A stretch of DNA of 64,000 bases from Mycobacterium sp. ENV421 (GCF_002887815.1 NZ_PDHO01000016.1:1-64000); one strand, 5' to 3'; positions 52,638 through 61,176 are shown, numbered from the stretch's first letter. The notes: generated by a model not told the origin, from the letters alone. Made by a program: numbers and translations.

Positions 52638-53327
52638 GTGAGCAAAGCGAGGACTGTGGTGACCGGAGTGGCCGCGTTGGCTGCGGTTGCCGCCATCGGC
52701 GCGTGTAGTGACTCGGGCACCAAGGATGTGGCGGCGTCGTCGGCACCGTCCACTGTCCAGAGTTCGACCGCGGCGCCGGCAGCCGCCCACAATCAGGCCG
52801 ACATGATGTTCGCCCGCATGATGATTCCGCATCACCGGCAGGCGATCGAGATGAGCGACATGATCCTGGCGAAGCAGGGCATCGATGCGCGGGTGGTGGA
52901 CCTGGCCAAGCAGATCAAGGCGGCGCAGGGCCCGGAGATCGAGACGATGCAGGGCTGGCTGAACCAGTGGGGAATGCCCGGGATGCCGGGAATGGACAAC
53001 ATGCCGGGGATGAACGGCACGCCCAGCAATGCGCCCTCAGATCACGGCGGCATGCACGGATCGGATATGCCCGGAATGGATGACGTGCCAGGCATGGAGG
53101 GGATGATGTCACCGGCCGATTTGCAGGCACTGCAGAACGCCCAAGGCGTCGAGGCCGGCAAGCTGTACCTGACCCAGATGATCAAGCATCACCAGGGCGC
53201 AATCACCATGGCGCAGAACGAGATCAAGGGGGGCCAATTCGCCGACGCCATCGCCCTCGCCAAGTCGATCGCCACCAGCCAGCAAAAGGAGATCGACACC
53301 ATGAACCAGATTCTGAGTTCCCTGTAG
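52638..53327 (+). CDS. DUF305 lipoprotein with Met-rich insert
   Basis: Exported lipoprotein of 229 residues from the GTG at 52638, behind AAAGGGA. The signal peptide ends at AAIGAC with lipidated Cys23. DUF305 is an iron-free, ferritin-like four-helix fold with repeated His pairs: MMIPHHRQAIEMS (His65-66) and MIKHHQGAITMA (about 184). Between them an insert (about 112-147) repeats GMPGM/MPGM, which suits copper(I) binding. Copper-linked DUF305 proteins are common. The gene is preceded by response-regulator box 1, shared with the multicopper oxidase, and the sensor kinase gene ends 13 bp beyond its stop. Confidence 0.87.
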   Translation: MSKARTVVTGVAALAAVAAIGACSDSGTKDVAASSAPSTVQSSTAAPAAAHNQADMMFARMMIPHHRQAIEMSDMILAKQGIDARVVDLAKQIKAAQGPEIETMQGWLNQWGMPGMPGMDNMPGMNGTPSNAPSDHGGMHGSDMPGMDDVPGMEGMMSPADLQALQNAQGVEAGKLYLTQMIKHHQGAITMAQNEIKGGQFADAIALAKSIATSQQKEIDTMNQILSSL

Positions 53328-53340
53328 TCGCAGCAGTAGG

Positions 53341-54519
53341 TCACGCGTATTCGCGTTGATTGCCGCGGCGGGCCCCGGCCACCGGCAGGCTGGGCACCGT
53401 CACCGTGAAGGTGGTGCCTGCCCCGGGGCCGGCGCTGGTCGCGGTGATGGTCCCGCCGTGCGCCTCGGTCAATGCCTTGGCGATGGCCAGGCCGATGCCG
53501 GAGCCGCCCCGATCGCGGTTGCGCGCCGAGTCGGCACGGTAGAAACGCTCGAAAACGTGCGGAAGGTGCTCTGCCGCAACCCCCTCGCCGTCATCGCTCA
53601 CCGTGAAGACGACATCGTTACCCATCGGCTCCGCGGTGAGTCGGACGTGGCCGCCGGGCGCAGTATGACGTAATGCATTGTCCAGCAGGTTGTTCAACAC
53701 CTGCGTCAGGCGTTGACGGTCGGCCCAGAACCGGGTCCCTTCACTCACCTGGAGGCTCAGCGTGACATTCTTCGCAGCGTAGCGGTCGGTCACTGCGGCA
53801 CTGACGGAGCGGGCGACCTCGTCGGCCTCGACCCATCCCGGGGTGATCGTGGCATGAGCTTCTTCGGCCTGGGCCAGGGCGGCGGCGTCGGCCGAGAAGC
53901 GCACCAGGCGGCCGGTCTGCTCCCGCAACATCGCGATGGTCGGCTGGTCCAGGACTCGCACGCCGTCCTCAACGGCTTCCAGATAGGCCTCCAGCACGGC
54001 CACCGGCGTGCGGATCTCGTGAGCGAGATCGCCGAACAGCTGGCGCCGGCTTGATTCCACAGCCTGCAGCCGATCCGCCATCTTGTTGAAAGCGGTTGCC
54101 ATCTCGTCGAATTCACGGCCGAGCCGAGGCGGTGCGACCCGAATGTCGTAGCGACCCTCGGCCACCGCCGACGCGGCTGCCGAAACCTCGGCGACGGAGT
54201 GCTGCAACCGCCGGCTCAGGTAGGCGGTGGCGATCAGCGCGGTCAGGGCGGCCACCGTGATCGCGACCCCGATCGAGAGCGCAGTGGCGTGTTGGTAGGC
54301 CTGCTCGGCGTGATACTGCTCGTTGGAATCATGGGCGACGCCGGCCATGTGCAGGTGCTCTCGGAACAGCGGCGGCCCCACCACTGATGCGACGACCCAG
54401 GTGGTCACCCCGCCGGCGAGGAGAACCAGCGTCTGCGCGAGCAGCAGTCGCCTGCGCATGCCGAATCCACCGACGGCGGTCACCGTCACGTGCGGTGATG
54501 CCTGCGAGGAGAGCTTCAT
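53341..54519 (-). CDS. Sensor histidine kinase with His-rich periplasmic loop (orphan)
   Basis: Membrane kinase of 392 residues from the ATG at 54519 (MKLSSQASPHVTVTAVGG). Helix 1 (about 22-48) and helix 2 (about 81-101) bracket a short outer loop with five His and a Met in under 30 residues (REHLHM, AHDSNEQYH, AYQHA). HAMP follows, then the H-box LFGDLAHEIRTPVAV with phospho-acceptor His167, and the N, G1 and G2 boxes (NNLLDNALRHT, SDDGEGV, GGSGIGLAIAKAL). The loop fits a copper or silver sensor. No response-regulator gene is adjacent, which is unusual. Divergent from the multicopper oxidase gene, convergent with DUF305. Confidence 0.9.
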   Translation of the reverse strand: MKLSSQASPHVTVTAVGGFGMRRRLLLAQTLVLLAGGVTTWVVASVVGPPLFREHLHMAGVAHDSNEQYHAEQAYQHATALSIGVAITVAALTALIATAYLSRRLQHSVAEVSAAASAVAEGRYDIRVAPPRLGREFDEMATAFNKMADRLQAVESSRRQLFGDLAHEIRTPVAVLEAYLEAVEDGVRVLDQPTIAMLREQTGRLVRFSADAAALAQAEEAHATITPGWVEADEVARSVSAAVTDRYAAKNVTLSLQVSEGTRFWADRQRLTQVLNNLLDNALRHTAPGGHVRLTAEPMGNDVVFTVSDDGEGVAAEHLPHVFERFYRADSARNRDRGGSGIGLAIAKALTEAHGGTITATSAGPGAGTTFTVTVPSLPVAGARRGNQREYA

Positions 54520-54555
54520 GCCTTCATCGTGCCGTGCCGGCGCACCGGGATCGGG

Positions 54556-54577
54556 TCTTGAGCGAATCTTCACAGAA
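54556..54577 (+). promoter_or_regulatory. Response-regulator box 2 (11-bp direct repeat) upstream of the multicopper oxidase
   Basis: TCTTGAGCGAA (54556-54566) is followed directly by TCTTCACAGAA (54567-54577). The second half and the following CCA are identical to box 1, as is the preceding GGATCGGG. It lies in the 125-bp divergent region, 67 bp before the oxidase start and 36 bp from the kinase start, so the same regulator could control both. Confidence 0.75.
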
Positions 54578-54644
54578 CCAACACCAAACCCGCCGAGGTG
54601 CCGCCGCAATCTGGAAGACGAACCCTCGAGAAGACAGGATTGTG

Positions 54645-56156
54645 ATGAGTCGACAGGCGCTCACCCGGCGCGGCTTTCTGGCAGCAGGAGCCCTCGGCGG
54701 CGCGGCGTTGGTGGCCTGCGGTCGGACGACCCATCCCCCGGCAACCGGCGGCTCCCCGTCGCCGACTGCGATCGCCGCGGCCGAGGCAGCCCGGCCGCAC
54801 ACCGGCAGGACCGTCACCGCACACCTGGCCCCAGGCCTTGCCGACATCGACCTCGGCGGGACCACAGCCCGCACGCTGGCCTACAACGGTCAGGTCCCGG
54901 GCCCGCTGATCAGAGCCAACGTCGGCGACGACATCGCGGTCATCGTCGACAACGGACTGGATCACCCGACCTCGGTGCACTGGCACGGGATCGCCTTGCG
55001 CAACGACATGGACGGGGCCAGCCCGGCCACGCCGAACATCGGACCCGCCAGCGGCTTCACCTATCGGTTCAGCTCCCCTCATCCCGGAACGTACTGGGCG
55101 CACCCGCATACCGGGCTGGACACCGACTACGGGTTGTATCTACCGGTCATCGTCGACGATCCGGCGGAGCCCGGACGCTACGACGCCGAGTGGATCGTGA
55201 TGCTCGACGACTGGACCTCCGGCGTCGGTACCAGCCCTGAGCAGATCTTCACCGGGCTGCAATCGAGGGGTGGCATGGGGCACATGCCCGGTATGGGCGG
55301 AATGGGATCGATGCCTGGCGTTCCCGGCGTCGGCGGTGTGGGAACCAGTGACCTGCTCGGCGGTGACGCCGGTGACGTCAGCTACCCGTACTACGTCATC
55401 AACGGCCGAATCCCGTCGGCTGCCACGACATTCACCGCGAAACCCGGAAACCGCATTCGCATCCGGATCATCAATGCCGCAGCCGATACCGCGTTCCGTG
55501 TCGCGTTGGCCGGGCATCGCATGACCGTCACCCACACCGACGGATTCCCCGTCCGGCCGGAGGAGGTCGATGCGCTCCTGATAGGTATGGGCGAACGTTA
55601 CGACGTCATCGTGACCGCGGGTGAAGGCGTGTTTCCCCTCGTTGCCGCCGCGGAGGGCAAGAACGCGGTCGCACGTGCGCTGTTGTCGACCGGTGGCGGC
55701 ACCGTGCCGGACGCCGCGTTCCGGCCCCCGCAACTCACCGGGCGGATCGGAACGGTCGACACCTTCACCGCAGCACCGGAAGTCGAGCTGCCGGCCGCCA
55801 GTGACCACACGTTGCAGGTCCGGCTGTCGGGCATGATGATGCGCTACGACTGGATGATCAACGGCCGGCCCTACGACCAGACGGTTCCGCTGACGGTCCA
55901 TCAGGGCCAGCACGCGACACTGACGTTCGTCAACAACTCGATGATGTGGCACCCCATGCACCTGCACGGCCACACCTTCCAGGTGCTCAAGCCTGATGGC
56001 AGCGCAGGGCCGCGTAAGGACACCGTGATCGTCCAACCGATGCAGACGGTGGCCGTGCGGATGGTCGCGGACAATCCCGGCGACTGGATGCTGCACTGTC
56101 ACAACACGTATCACATGGCGGCCGGGATGATGACGACCTTGAACTACGTCCGCTGA
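54645..56156 (+). CDS. mmcO: Multicopper oxidase (MmcO/CueO-like), exported
   Basis: Copper-resistance oxidase of 503 residues. The Tat signal TRRGFLAAGALGGAALVAC also has a lipobox (Cys25), so it is probably a Tat-exported lipoprotein, as shown for M. tuberculosis MmcO (Rv0846c, from memory). Copper ligands are HWHG (about 112-115), YWAHPHTG (153-155), HPMHLHGH (436-443) and HCHNTYHMAAGM (484-495). A Met-rich insert (GHMPGMGGMGSMPG, about 210-225) recalls the CueO copper-binding region. It oxidises copper(I) to copper(II). Preceded by response-regulator box 2; the SHOCT gene follows after 21 bp. Confidence 0.94.
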   Translation: MSRQALTRRGFLAAGALGGAALVACGRTTHPPATGGSPSPTAIAAAEAARPHTGRTVTAHLAPGLADIDLGGTTARTLAYNGQVPGPLIRANVGDDIAVIVDNGLDHPTSVHWHGIALRNDMDGASPATPNIGPASGFTYRFSSPHPGTYWAHPHTGLDTDYGLYLPVIVDDPAEPGRYDAEWIVMLDDWTSGVGTSPEQIFTGLQSRGGMGHMPGMGGMGSMPGVPGVGGVGTSDLLGGDAGDVSYPYYVINGRIPSAATTFTAKPGNRIRIRIINAAADTAFRVALAGHRMTVTHTDGFPVRPEEVDALLIGMGERYDVIVTAGEGVFPLVAAAEGKNAVARALLSTGGGTVPDAAFRPPQLTGRIGTVDTFTAAPEVELPAASDHTLQVRLSGMMMRYDWMINGRPYDQTVPLTVHQGQHATLTFVNNSMMWHPMHLHGHTFQVLKPDGSAGPRKDTVIVQPMQTVAVRMVADNPGDWMLHCHNTYHMAAGMMTTLNYVR

Positions 56157-56177
56157 CGGGCGAGGAAGGAGAAACCG

Positions 56178-56447
56178 ATGATGTTCTGGTATGGCCACGA
56201 CATGAGCGGTTGGGGCTACGCGGGTATGGCGATCGGGATGGTGGTGTTCTGGGTCCTGATCATCGCCGGAATCGTCATGTTGATCCGGTACACCACCGGG
56301 GCGCCGCAAGGTCCGGCCCTGCCCCAGTTCCCGCCATACGGCGAGTCGCCCGAGCGGCTGCTGGCGGCGCGGTTCGCGCGGGGTGAGATCGACGAAGCGG
56401 AATACCGCCAGAGATTGGCCGCACTGCGTGCCAGCCCGTATCAGTGA
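56178..56447 (+). CDS. SHOCT-domain small membrane protein
   Basis: Protein of 89 residues. The N-terminus MMFWYGHDMSGWGYAGMAIG is rich in Met, His and Trp and leads into one membrane helix (VVFWVLIIAGIVMLI). The C-terminal SHOCT domain is SPERLLAARFARGEIDEAEYRQRLAAL. Such short SHOCT proteins often accompany copper-resistance genes. A GAAGGAG ribosome-binding site precedes the ATG, and the gene is in operon with mmcO. The Met/His residues ahead of the helix may bind metal (inference). Confidence 0.85.
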   Translation: MMFWYGHDMSGWGYAGMAIGMVVFWVLIIAGIVMLIRYTTGAPQGPALPQFPPYGESPERLLAARFARGEIDEAEYRQRLAALRASPYQ

Positions 56448-56472
56448 ACGGTGCACGGTCACTGATAGGAAC

Positions 56473-57102
56473 CTATTTCGTGCCGAAGAGCCGATCGCCC
56501 GCGTCGCCGAGACCGGGAACGATGTAGCCGTGCTCGTCGAGTCCACGGTCTACCGCCGCGGTGTAGATCGGCACCTCGGGATGCGCGTCGTGCAGGACGG
56601 CGATCCCTTCGGGGCAGGTGAGCAGGCAGACGAATTTGATGGACCGGGGCCGGAATTCCTTGAGGCGGTCCACAGCCGCCACGGCTGAGTTGCCGGTGGC
56701 CAGCATCGGGTCGACCACGACCACTTCTCGCTCGTGCAAGTCGCTGGGCATCTTGAAGTAGTACTCCACGGCGACGCGGGTTTTCGGATCCCGGTACAAG
56801 CCGATGTGCCCGATCCGGGCGCCGGGCACGACGGTCAGCATCCCGTCCAGGATGCCGCTGCCGGCCCGCAGGATGGCGACGAACACCAGCTTCTTGCCGT
56901 CGATGACGGTGCCGGTGGTGGTCTCCAGCGGCGTCTCCACCGCGATCTCGTGGGTCGGGGTGTCACGCAGCACCTCGTAGGCCAGCAGTGTGGCCATCTC
57001 GTTGGCCAGCCTGCGGAACGTGTTGGTGGACGTGACCTTGCGCCGCATCAAGGTCAGCTTGTGCTGCACCAGCGGATGGTCGATGACGTGGACGTCGCGC
57101 AT
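56473..57102 (-). CDS. upp: Uracil phosphoribosyltransferase
   Basis: Converts uracil and PRPP to UMP. The 209-residue protein starts MRDVHVIDHPLVQHKLTLMR; FVAILRAGSGILDGML and the PRPP loop VVVDPMLATGNSAVAAVD are intact, with the uracil-binding HGYIVPGLGDAGDRLFGTK at the end. Its ATG shares one base with the stop of the DUF1688 gene. As the third gene of a coupled operon with DUF1688 and a GTP-cyclohydrolase-II-like protein, it very probably feeds the URC uracil-degradation route as well as salvage. Confidence 0.95.
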   Translation of the reverse strand: MRDVHVIDHPLVQHKLTLMRRKVTSTNTFRRLANEMATLLAYEVLRDTPTHEIAVETPLETTTGTVIDGKKLVFVAILRAGSGILDGMLTVVPGARIGHIGLYRDPKTRVAVEYYFKMPSDLHEREVVVVDPMLATGNSAVAAVDRLKEFRPRSIKFVCLLTCPEGIAVLHDAHPEVPIYTAAVDRGLDEHGYIVPGLGDAGDRLFGTK

Positions 57103-58319
57103 CAGAACACTGTGCCATCGCTGACGATGGACAGCGGCGGCAGGCCGCCGCGCAGCCGCTGGGCCAGCGCCCTGCCCGCCGCCCAGGTACCGCCCTCCAA
57201 GACGCGGGCCAGCGGCATCTGGTCGGCGTCGACGCCGAGCCGCCCGCGCACCAGGGGAGCTAGCTCGTCGAGCAGAGTGACGGTCAGCGCGCGCCACTCG
57301 ACCACCAATTCGTCTGTGACGCCGACACTTCGAGTGGAATCCGCGTTATCGCGCAACCGGAGGACGTCGGTGTCCAGCAGTAGTCCGCCATTGCGGTATT
57401 CGGGGAGGCCGGTCAGCTCGTCGAGATCGGTGACGGTGACCCCGGCCCAGCCGAACGGCTCCAGCAACGAGTACGTGAGCCACTGCGAGAGTTTGTGAAA
57501 CGGCATCCAGCCCGCCGTCAGGCCGGCACCGGCCAGCGCGGAATGGCGCCAGCAGTCCCCGAGCGGTTGGTCACCGATCCTGCTGCCGCCCGGCCAGATT
57601 GGTGCCAGCGAGCCAAGCACCGTGGACAGCAGCTCGGAGGCGCGCGCCGAGCTCCCGCCCACGGCGTCGAGCAATCCGCCGGGGCGGCCGTCGGGGCCGA
57701 ACACCTCCGGGTCCGCGGCGGTGACCGCACCCAGCCGGTGCAGAATCGCCACCCGGCCGTCAAGCCCGACGAGCGGATTCGTGTCGTCGACCTGGAACGC
57801 GTCGGCCAGCTGCTGCTCGGTGAGCTCCGCCAGCCCGGCGGCGTCGACCCGTAGCGGGTCGTCCGGCTCGGAGGAGAACAGCCCGGCGGTGAAGGCGTGA
57901 AAGCTCGCCACCCCCAGGCCTTCTGAGCGGCTCAGCTGCAGCCCCGTCGCCGGCTCGGCATAGGACCACGACGGGCCGGCGCCGGCGTCGAGCAGCACGC
58001 TGACCACAGTGAGGTCGACCAGCGCCGTGGCGTCGGCGCCGCCGAGTAGCTCGGCCCTGCGATCGACACCTCCGGCCTCGAAATGGCGCCACCGGCTGTG
58101 GAACGGGACCTGCAGATCCGGATAGTTGCGTCGGGTGACGTCGGCGACCAGCTCTGCGGCCGAGTCCAGTGCATCGTCGTGCACGGTGAACCAGCGCGAG
58201 CCGCCGGCGCGGGCCCGTTCGGTCAACAGTCCGGACCGCTCACGCACGGCGCGGGTATTGCGCAGCGCCGCGGCCGCCCCCGCCGGGCTGTCGAGGTCGA
58301 CCTCGATGGCGGCGGCCAT
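57102..58319 (-). CDS. DUF1688 protein, URC4-like (uracil catabolism)
   Basis: Protein of 405 residues from the ATG at 58319 (MAAAIEVDLDSPAG). DUF1688 blocks are HDDALDSAAELVADVTRRNYPD, VPFHSRWRHFEAGGVDR and PFHKLSQWLTYSLLEPFGWAG. In the yeast Lachancea kluyveri the orthologue URC4 is essential for growth on uracil as nitrogen source; its reaction is not settled (established genetics, from memory). It is coupled by one-base overlaps to both neighbours (URC1-like and upp). No signal peptide. A much longer reading, to 59294, runs through the upstream gene and is rejected. Confidence 0.88.
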   Translation of the reverse strand: MAAAIEVDLDSPAGAAAALRNTRAVRERSGLLTERARAGGSRWFTVHDDALDSAAELVADVTRRNYPDLQVPFHSRWRHFEAGGVDRRAELLGGADATALVDLTVVSVLLDAGAGPSWSYAEPATGLQLSRSEGLGVASFHAFTAGLFSSEPDDPLRVDAAGLAELTEQQLADAFQVDDTNPLVGLDGRVAILHRLGAVTAADPEVFGPDGRPGGLLDAVGGSSARASELLSTVLGSLAPIWPGGSRIGDQPLGDCWRHSALAGAGLTAGWMPFHKLSQWLTYSLLEPFGWAGVTVTDLDELTGLPEYRNGGLLLDTDVLRLRDNADSTRSVGVTDELVVEWRALTVTLLDELAPLVRGRLGVDADQMPLARVLEGGTWAAGRALAQRLRGGLPPLSIVSDGTVF

Positions 58320-59593
58320 CAGTGCTCCAGCCCGCGACCCTTGGCCTTCTTCAATTCGGCGGCATCGGGGACCGGGCCTGGCGTGAAATAGCCTGCGGCC
58401 ATCTTGGCGTCGATCTCCACCCGGGCGTCGGCCGGGATCAGGTCGTCGGGGATGTTGACCCGCTCGCCGACCTCGATCCCGGAGCCCACGATCGCGTCGT
58501 ACTTCATGTTGCTCATCGACACCAGGCGGTGGATCTTCTGGATGCCCAGCCAGTGCAGTACGTCCGGCATCAGCTCCTGGAACCGCATATCCTGCACTCC
58601 CGCAACGCATTCCGTGCGTGCAAAGTATGCCTCGGCGGTGTCGCCGCCCTGCTGTCGTTTGCGGGCGTTGTAGACCAGGAACTTGGTCACCTCGCCGAGC
58701 GCGCGACCTTCCTTGCGGGAGTAGGCGACCAACCCCACGCCGCCGCGCTGGGCACCGAGGATGCATTCCTCGATCGCGTGGGTCAGATACGGCCGGCAGG
58801 TGCAGATGTCGGATCCGAACACATCGGAGCCGTTGCACTCGTCGTGAACCCGGGCCGTCAATTCCACCGAGGGGTCGGCGAGATCGTGTGGGTCGCCGAA
58901 AATGTAGAGGGTCTGCCCGCCGATGGGGGGAAGGAAGACCTCGAGATCGCTGCGTGTGACCAGCTCGGGATACATGCCGCCGGTCTCTTCGAACAGGACC
59001 CGGCGAAGATGCGCCTCGCTGCATCCGAAACGCTCGGCGACGCCCGGCAGATACCAGACCGGCTCGATCGCGGCCTTGGTCACCAGCGCCGCTCCGCCGG
59101 GCAGCAGGAATCGGCCGTCCGGAACCAGCCGCCCCTTGTCGATGGCGTCGGCGATCTCCGGGAGGATCACGTGAGCTTTGGTGACCGCGATGGTCGGTCG
59201 GATGTCGTGGCCGGCGGCCAGTTCGGCGGCGAACGCATCGGCCACCATCGCCCCCCACGGGTCCAGGCTGACGATCGCCTCGGGCCGGCTCCACTGCGGA
59301 TATGGGCCGATGCTGTCGGTGGGCGCGGTGTTGGTCAGGTCCGCCCGATGCTCCCGGGACAGCGCACCGGCCGCCACCGCCAGCGCGCGATACACGCTGT
59401 AGGAACCGCTATGGGTACCAACGACGTTGCGGTGACTGCGGGTACTGGTGGTGCCGATCAGCGGGCCGCGCTCGCCGGGGGTGGCCGCGCCCCACGTGAT
59501 CGGCAGGGCGCCGTCGGCACCACGATGGGATGTCAGCCGGATGTGACCGGGCTGGCCCTTGGGCGCGGCCGGTGACGGCGCTTCGGCGGACAT
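58319..59593 (-). CDS. GTP cyclohydrolase II-like protein, URC1 type
   Basis: Protein of 424 residues, first gene of the URC operon. The C-terminal half is RibA-like: ARVHDECNGSDVFGSDICTC carries the three zinc cysteines, GVGLVAYSRKEGRALGEV the catalytic arginine region, and GIQKIHRLVSMSNMKYDAI the end. The N-terminal 200-residue extension (RLTSHRGADGALPITWG and onward) is typical of URC1 and absent from riboflavin RibA. In the URC pathway it is thought to act on an uracil nucleotide derivative rather than GTP. No other riboflavin gene is adjacent, which supports this. Confidence 0.88.
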   Translation of the reverse strand: MSAEAPSPAAPKGQPGHIRLTSHRGADGALPITWGAATPGERGPLIGTTSTRSHRNVVGTHSGSYSVYRALAVAAGALSREHRADLTNTAPTDSIGPYPQWSRPEAIVSLDPWGAMVADAFAAELAAGHDIRPTIAVTKAHVILPEIADAIDKGRLVPDGRFLLPGGAALVTKAAIEPVWYLPGVAERFGCSEAHLRRVLFEETGGMYPELVTRSDLEVFLPPIGGQTLYIFGDPHDLADPSVELTARVHDECNGSDVFGSDICTCRPYLTHAIEECILGAQRGGVGLVAYSRKEGRALGEVTKFLVYNARKRQQGGDTAEAYFARTECVAGVQDMRFQELMPDVLHWLGIQKIHRLVSMSNMKYDAIVGSGIEVGERVNIPDDLIPADARVEIDAKMAAGYFTPGPVPDAAELKKAKGRGLEH

Positions 59594-59678
59594 GTGCGCT
59601 CCTTCCGCAAGCCGCCAGCCTAGTCACGATCCCCACTTTCTGCCGAGCGTCACGTTCGCGCGCAGCGGTCGGCGCCGC

Positions 59679-60326
59679 TCACATCCCGAAACGGGTGCGC
59701 CGCACTGCCGCCACGGCCTCCGGCGGCCCGAGGACATCGACGCGTGCCGCGTCCTGACGGCCGAACAGGTAGAGCAGGAGCTCACCGGGCGCGCCGCTGA
59801 GTTCGACGTCGGGGGTGCCGGTACGGGCGCGACAGCGGTGCGCACCCCACACCAGGTCCACCCCGGTGCCGCGTACCCGACGGCTCAGATAACGGCTGCC
59901 GCGCTCGACATTTCGCCAGAGCGCTGCTTGCAGGTCGGCGGTCAGGTTCTCCCGGGGGCCCAGCCCATTGGCGCGCCGGACGTCCTCGTGGTGGACGAAG
60001 AACTCGTTGAGGCTGGGGAAGTCGCGCACCCAGCCCAGCCGGAAGAAGCCGAAGGGCGGACCCGACCGCAGCCGGTCGACCAGCCAGCCGAACTCCCGGT
60101 GCTCGACGATTGCCGCGGTGCGCCGCTCGGCGAATCGCGCGGGGGCCCCGCGGAGAACGAGGCAGGGCGCGGCAATCGGGTCGCGCTCGCGCAGCAGCAG
60201 GTGGGCGGCGAGGACTTTGGTGGTGAACCCGTCGAGCAAGGTGGGCGCGTCCGGGCCGAGGCGGTCGAAGAGATCGCACAGCGCCGCCCGCTCCCGGGCG
60301 TCGAACGGCGGATCAGCGCTCGGCAT
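59679..60326 (-). CDS. TIGR03085-family (DinB/mycothiol-type) protein
   Basis: DinB-fold protein of 215 residues from the ATG at 60326 (MPSADPPFDARER). TLLDGFTTKVLAAHLLLRERDP contains the conserved first metal His, and FFVHHEDVRRANGLGPR the HHEDVRR motif typical of the family. DinB proteins are often mycothiol-dependent, metal-binding transferases. The activity is unknown. Its start overlaps the methyltransferase stop by 14 bp, so it is in operon with the two genes upstream (methyltransferase and alcohol dehydrogenase). Confidence 0.85.
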   Translation of the reverse strand: MPSADPPFDARERAALCDLFDRLGPDAPTLLDGFTTKVLAAHLLLRERDPIAAPCLVLRGAPARFAERRTAAIVEHREFGWLVDRLRSGPPFGFFRLGWVRDFPSLNEFFVHHEDVRRANGLGPRENLTADLQAALWRNVERGSRYLSRRVRGTGVDLVWGAHRCRARTGTPDVELSGAPGELLLYLFGRQDAARVDVLGPPEAVAAVRRTRFGM

Positions 60327-61176
60327 ACACAGCCCGTTCGATCTCGGACACCGCGTCGGTGCGTCCAGCCGGCCGCAGGTAGCGGGCCGTGTACTCAGCC
60401 GGCCCGGCCTGATCGATCTCACGCCAGCCGTAGTCGGCCAGCAGCGGCGCGACGTCGGCGGGGTCGAGCCCGAACCGCCACAGCGCGTCCTTGACCACGA
60501 ACTGTGTGCGGGCCCGCTCCGCGCCGTACAACTGCCGCCCGGTCAAAAAGTCCGCACGGATGAACGTGAACGCCAGTCCGCTGCCGGGCCCTGCGTGCGA
60601 GAGGTGGTCCAACGTCCTGCGCACTGCCGGTTCGGTCAGGTATTGGGTGACCGCCTCCCATACGTAGAATGTGCGCCGCTGGTTGCCGAAGCCGTTGCCC
60701 TGCAGGACGTCTGCCAGATCATCGGTCTCAAAGTCCACCGGTAGCAGCGTCACGTTGTCCGGGACGCGGCCGAATGTACGACGCACCGCGGCGGCCTTGC
60801 GCGCGGTATTGGCCGGCAGGTCGACCTCGCACACAGGAACCCCGGAGAGGGCCGGCAGCCGATACGCCCGGGTGTCATAACCGGCGCCGAGAATTACCAC
60901 AGCATCAACACCTTTGGCGACCGCCGCATCGAGGCGATCGTCGATGTATCGCTTGCGGCACAGGAAGTTTGCCCAGCCGCCGTCGATCCGCTTGTCGGTG
61001 GCGGCGTGCAGGACACGGCGCACCGGCGACCAGCGAGTGGCTGCTGCGATGAAGCGGGTCGGAGCGGGCAGCAGACCTGCGGCCCACGGGTCGTGCACCA
61101 GAGGTGCCGGCTCATGCTGGTCTGCGGCCACGATTACCATCGGGCCGAGAGCAGTCTGAGCGGCGGCGTCGCTCAC
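60313..61176 (-). CDS. Class I SAM-dependent methyltransferase, LCM/PPM family
   Basis: Methyltransferase of 287 residues with a GTG start. The SAM site is VVILGAGYDTRAYRLP, followed by VCEVDLP and the post-II region FVWEAVTQYLTEPAVRRTL (as FYVWEAVTQYL). This is the leucine-carboxyl-methyltransferase-like group with many paralogues in mycobacteria; substrates are unknown, with small acids or lipids suspected. The GTGA overlap with the alcohol dehydrogenase gene and the 14-bp overlap with the DinB-like gene make a tight three-gene operon. Confidence 0.9.
   Translation of the reverse strand: MSDAAAQTALGPMVIVAADQHEPAPLVHDPWAAGLLPAPTRFIAAATRWSPVRRVLHAATDKRIDGGWANFLCRKRYIDDRLDAAVAKGVDAVVILGAGYDTRAYRLPALSGVPVCEVDLPANTARKAAAVRRTFGRVPDNVTLLPVDFETDDLADVLQGNGFGNQRRTFYVWEAVTQYLTEPAVRRTLDHLSHAGPGSGLAFTFIRADFLTGRQLYGAERARTQFVVKDALWRFGLDPADVAPLLADYGWREIDQAGPAEYTARYLRPAGRTDAVSEIERAVYAER

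Noticed and set aside
57102..59294. Single 730-residue protein reading through the URC4-like gene and into the URC1-like region
   Set aside because: The extra N-terminal part is an off-frame reading of the URC1-like gene; the true start at 58319 overlaps the upstream stop by one base.
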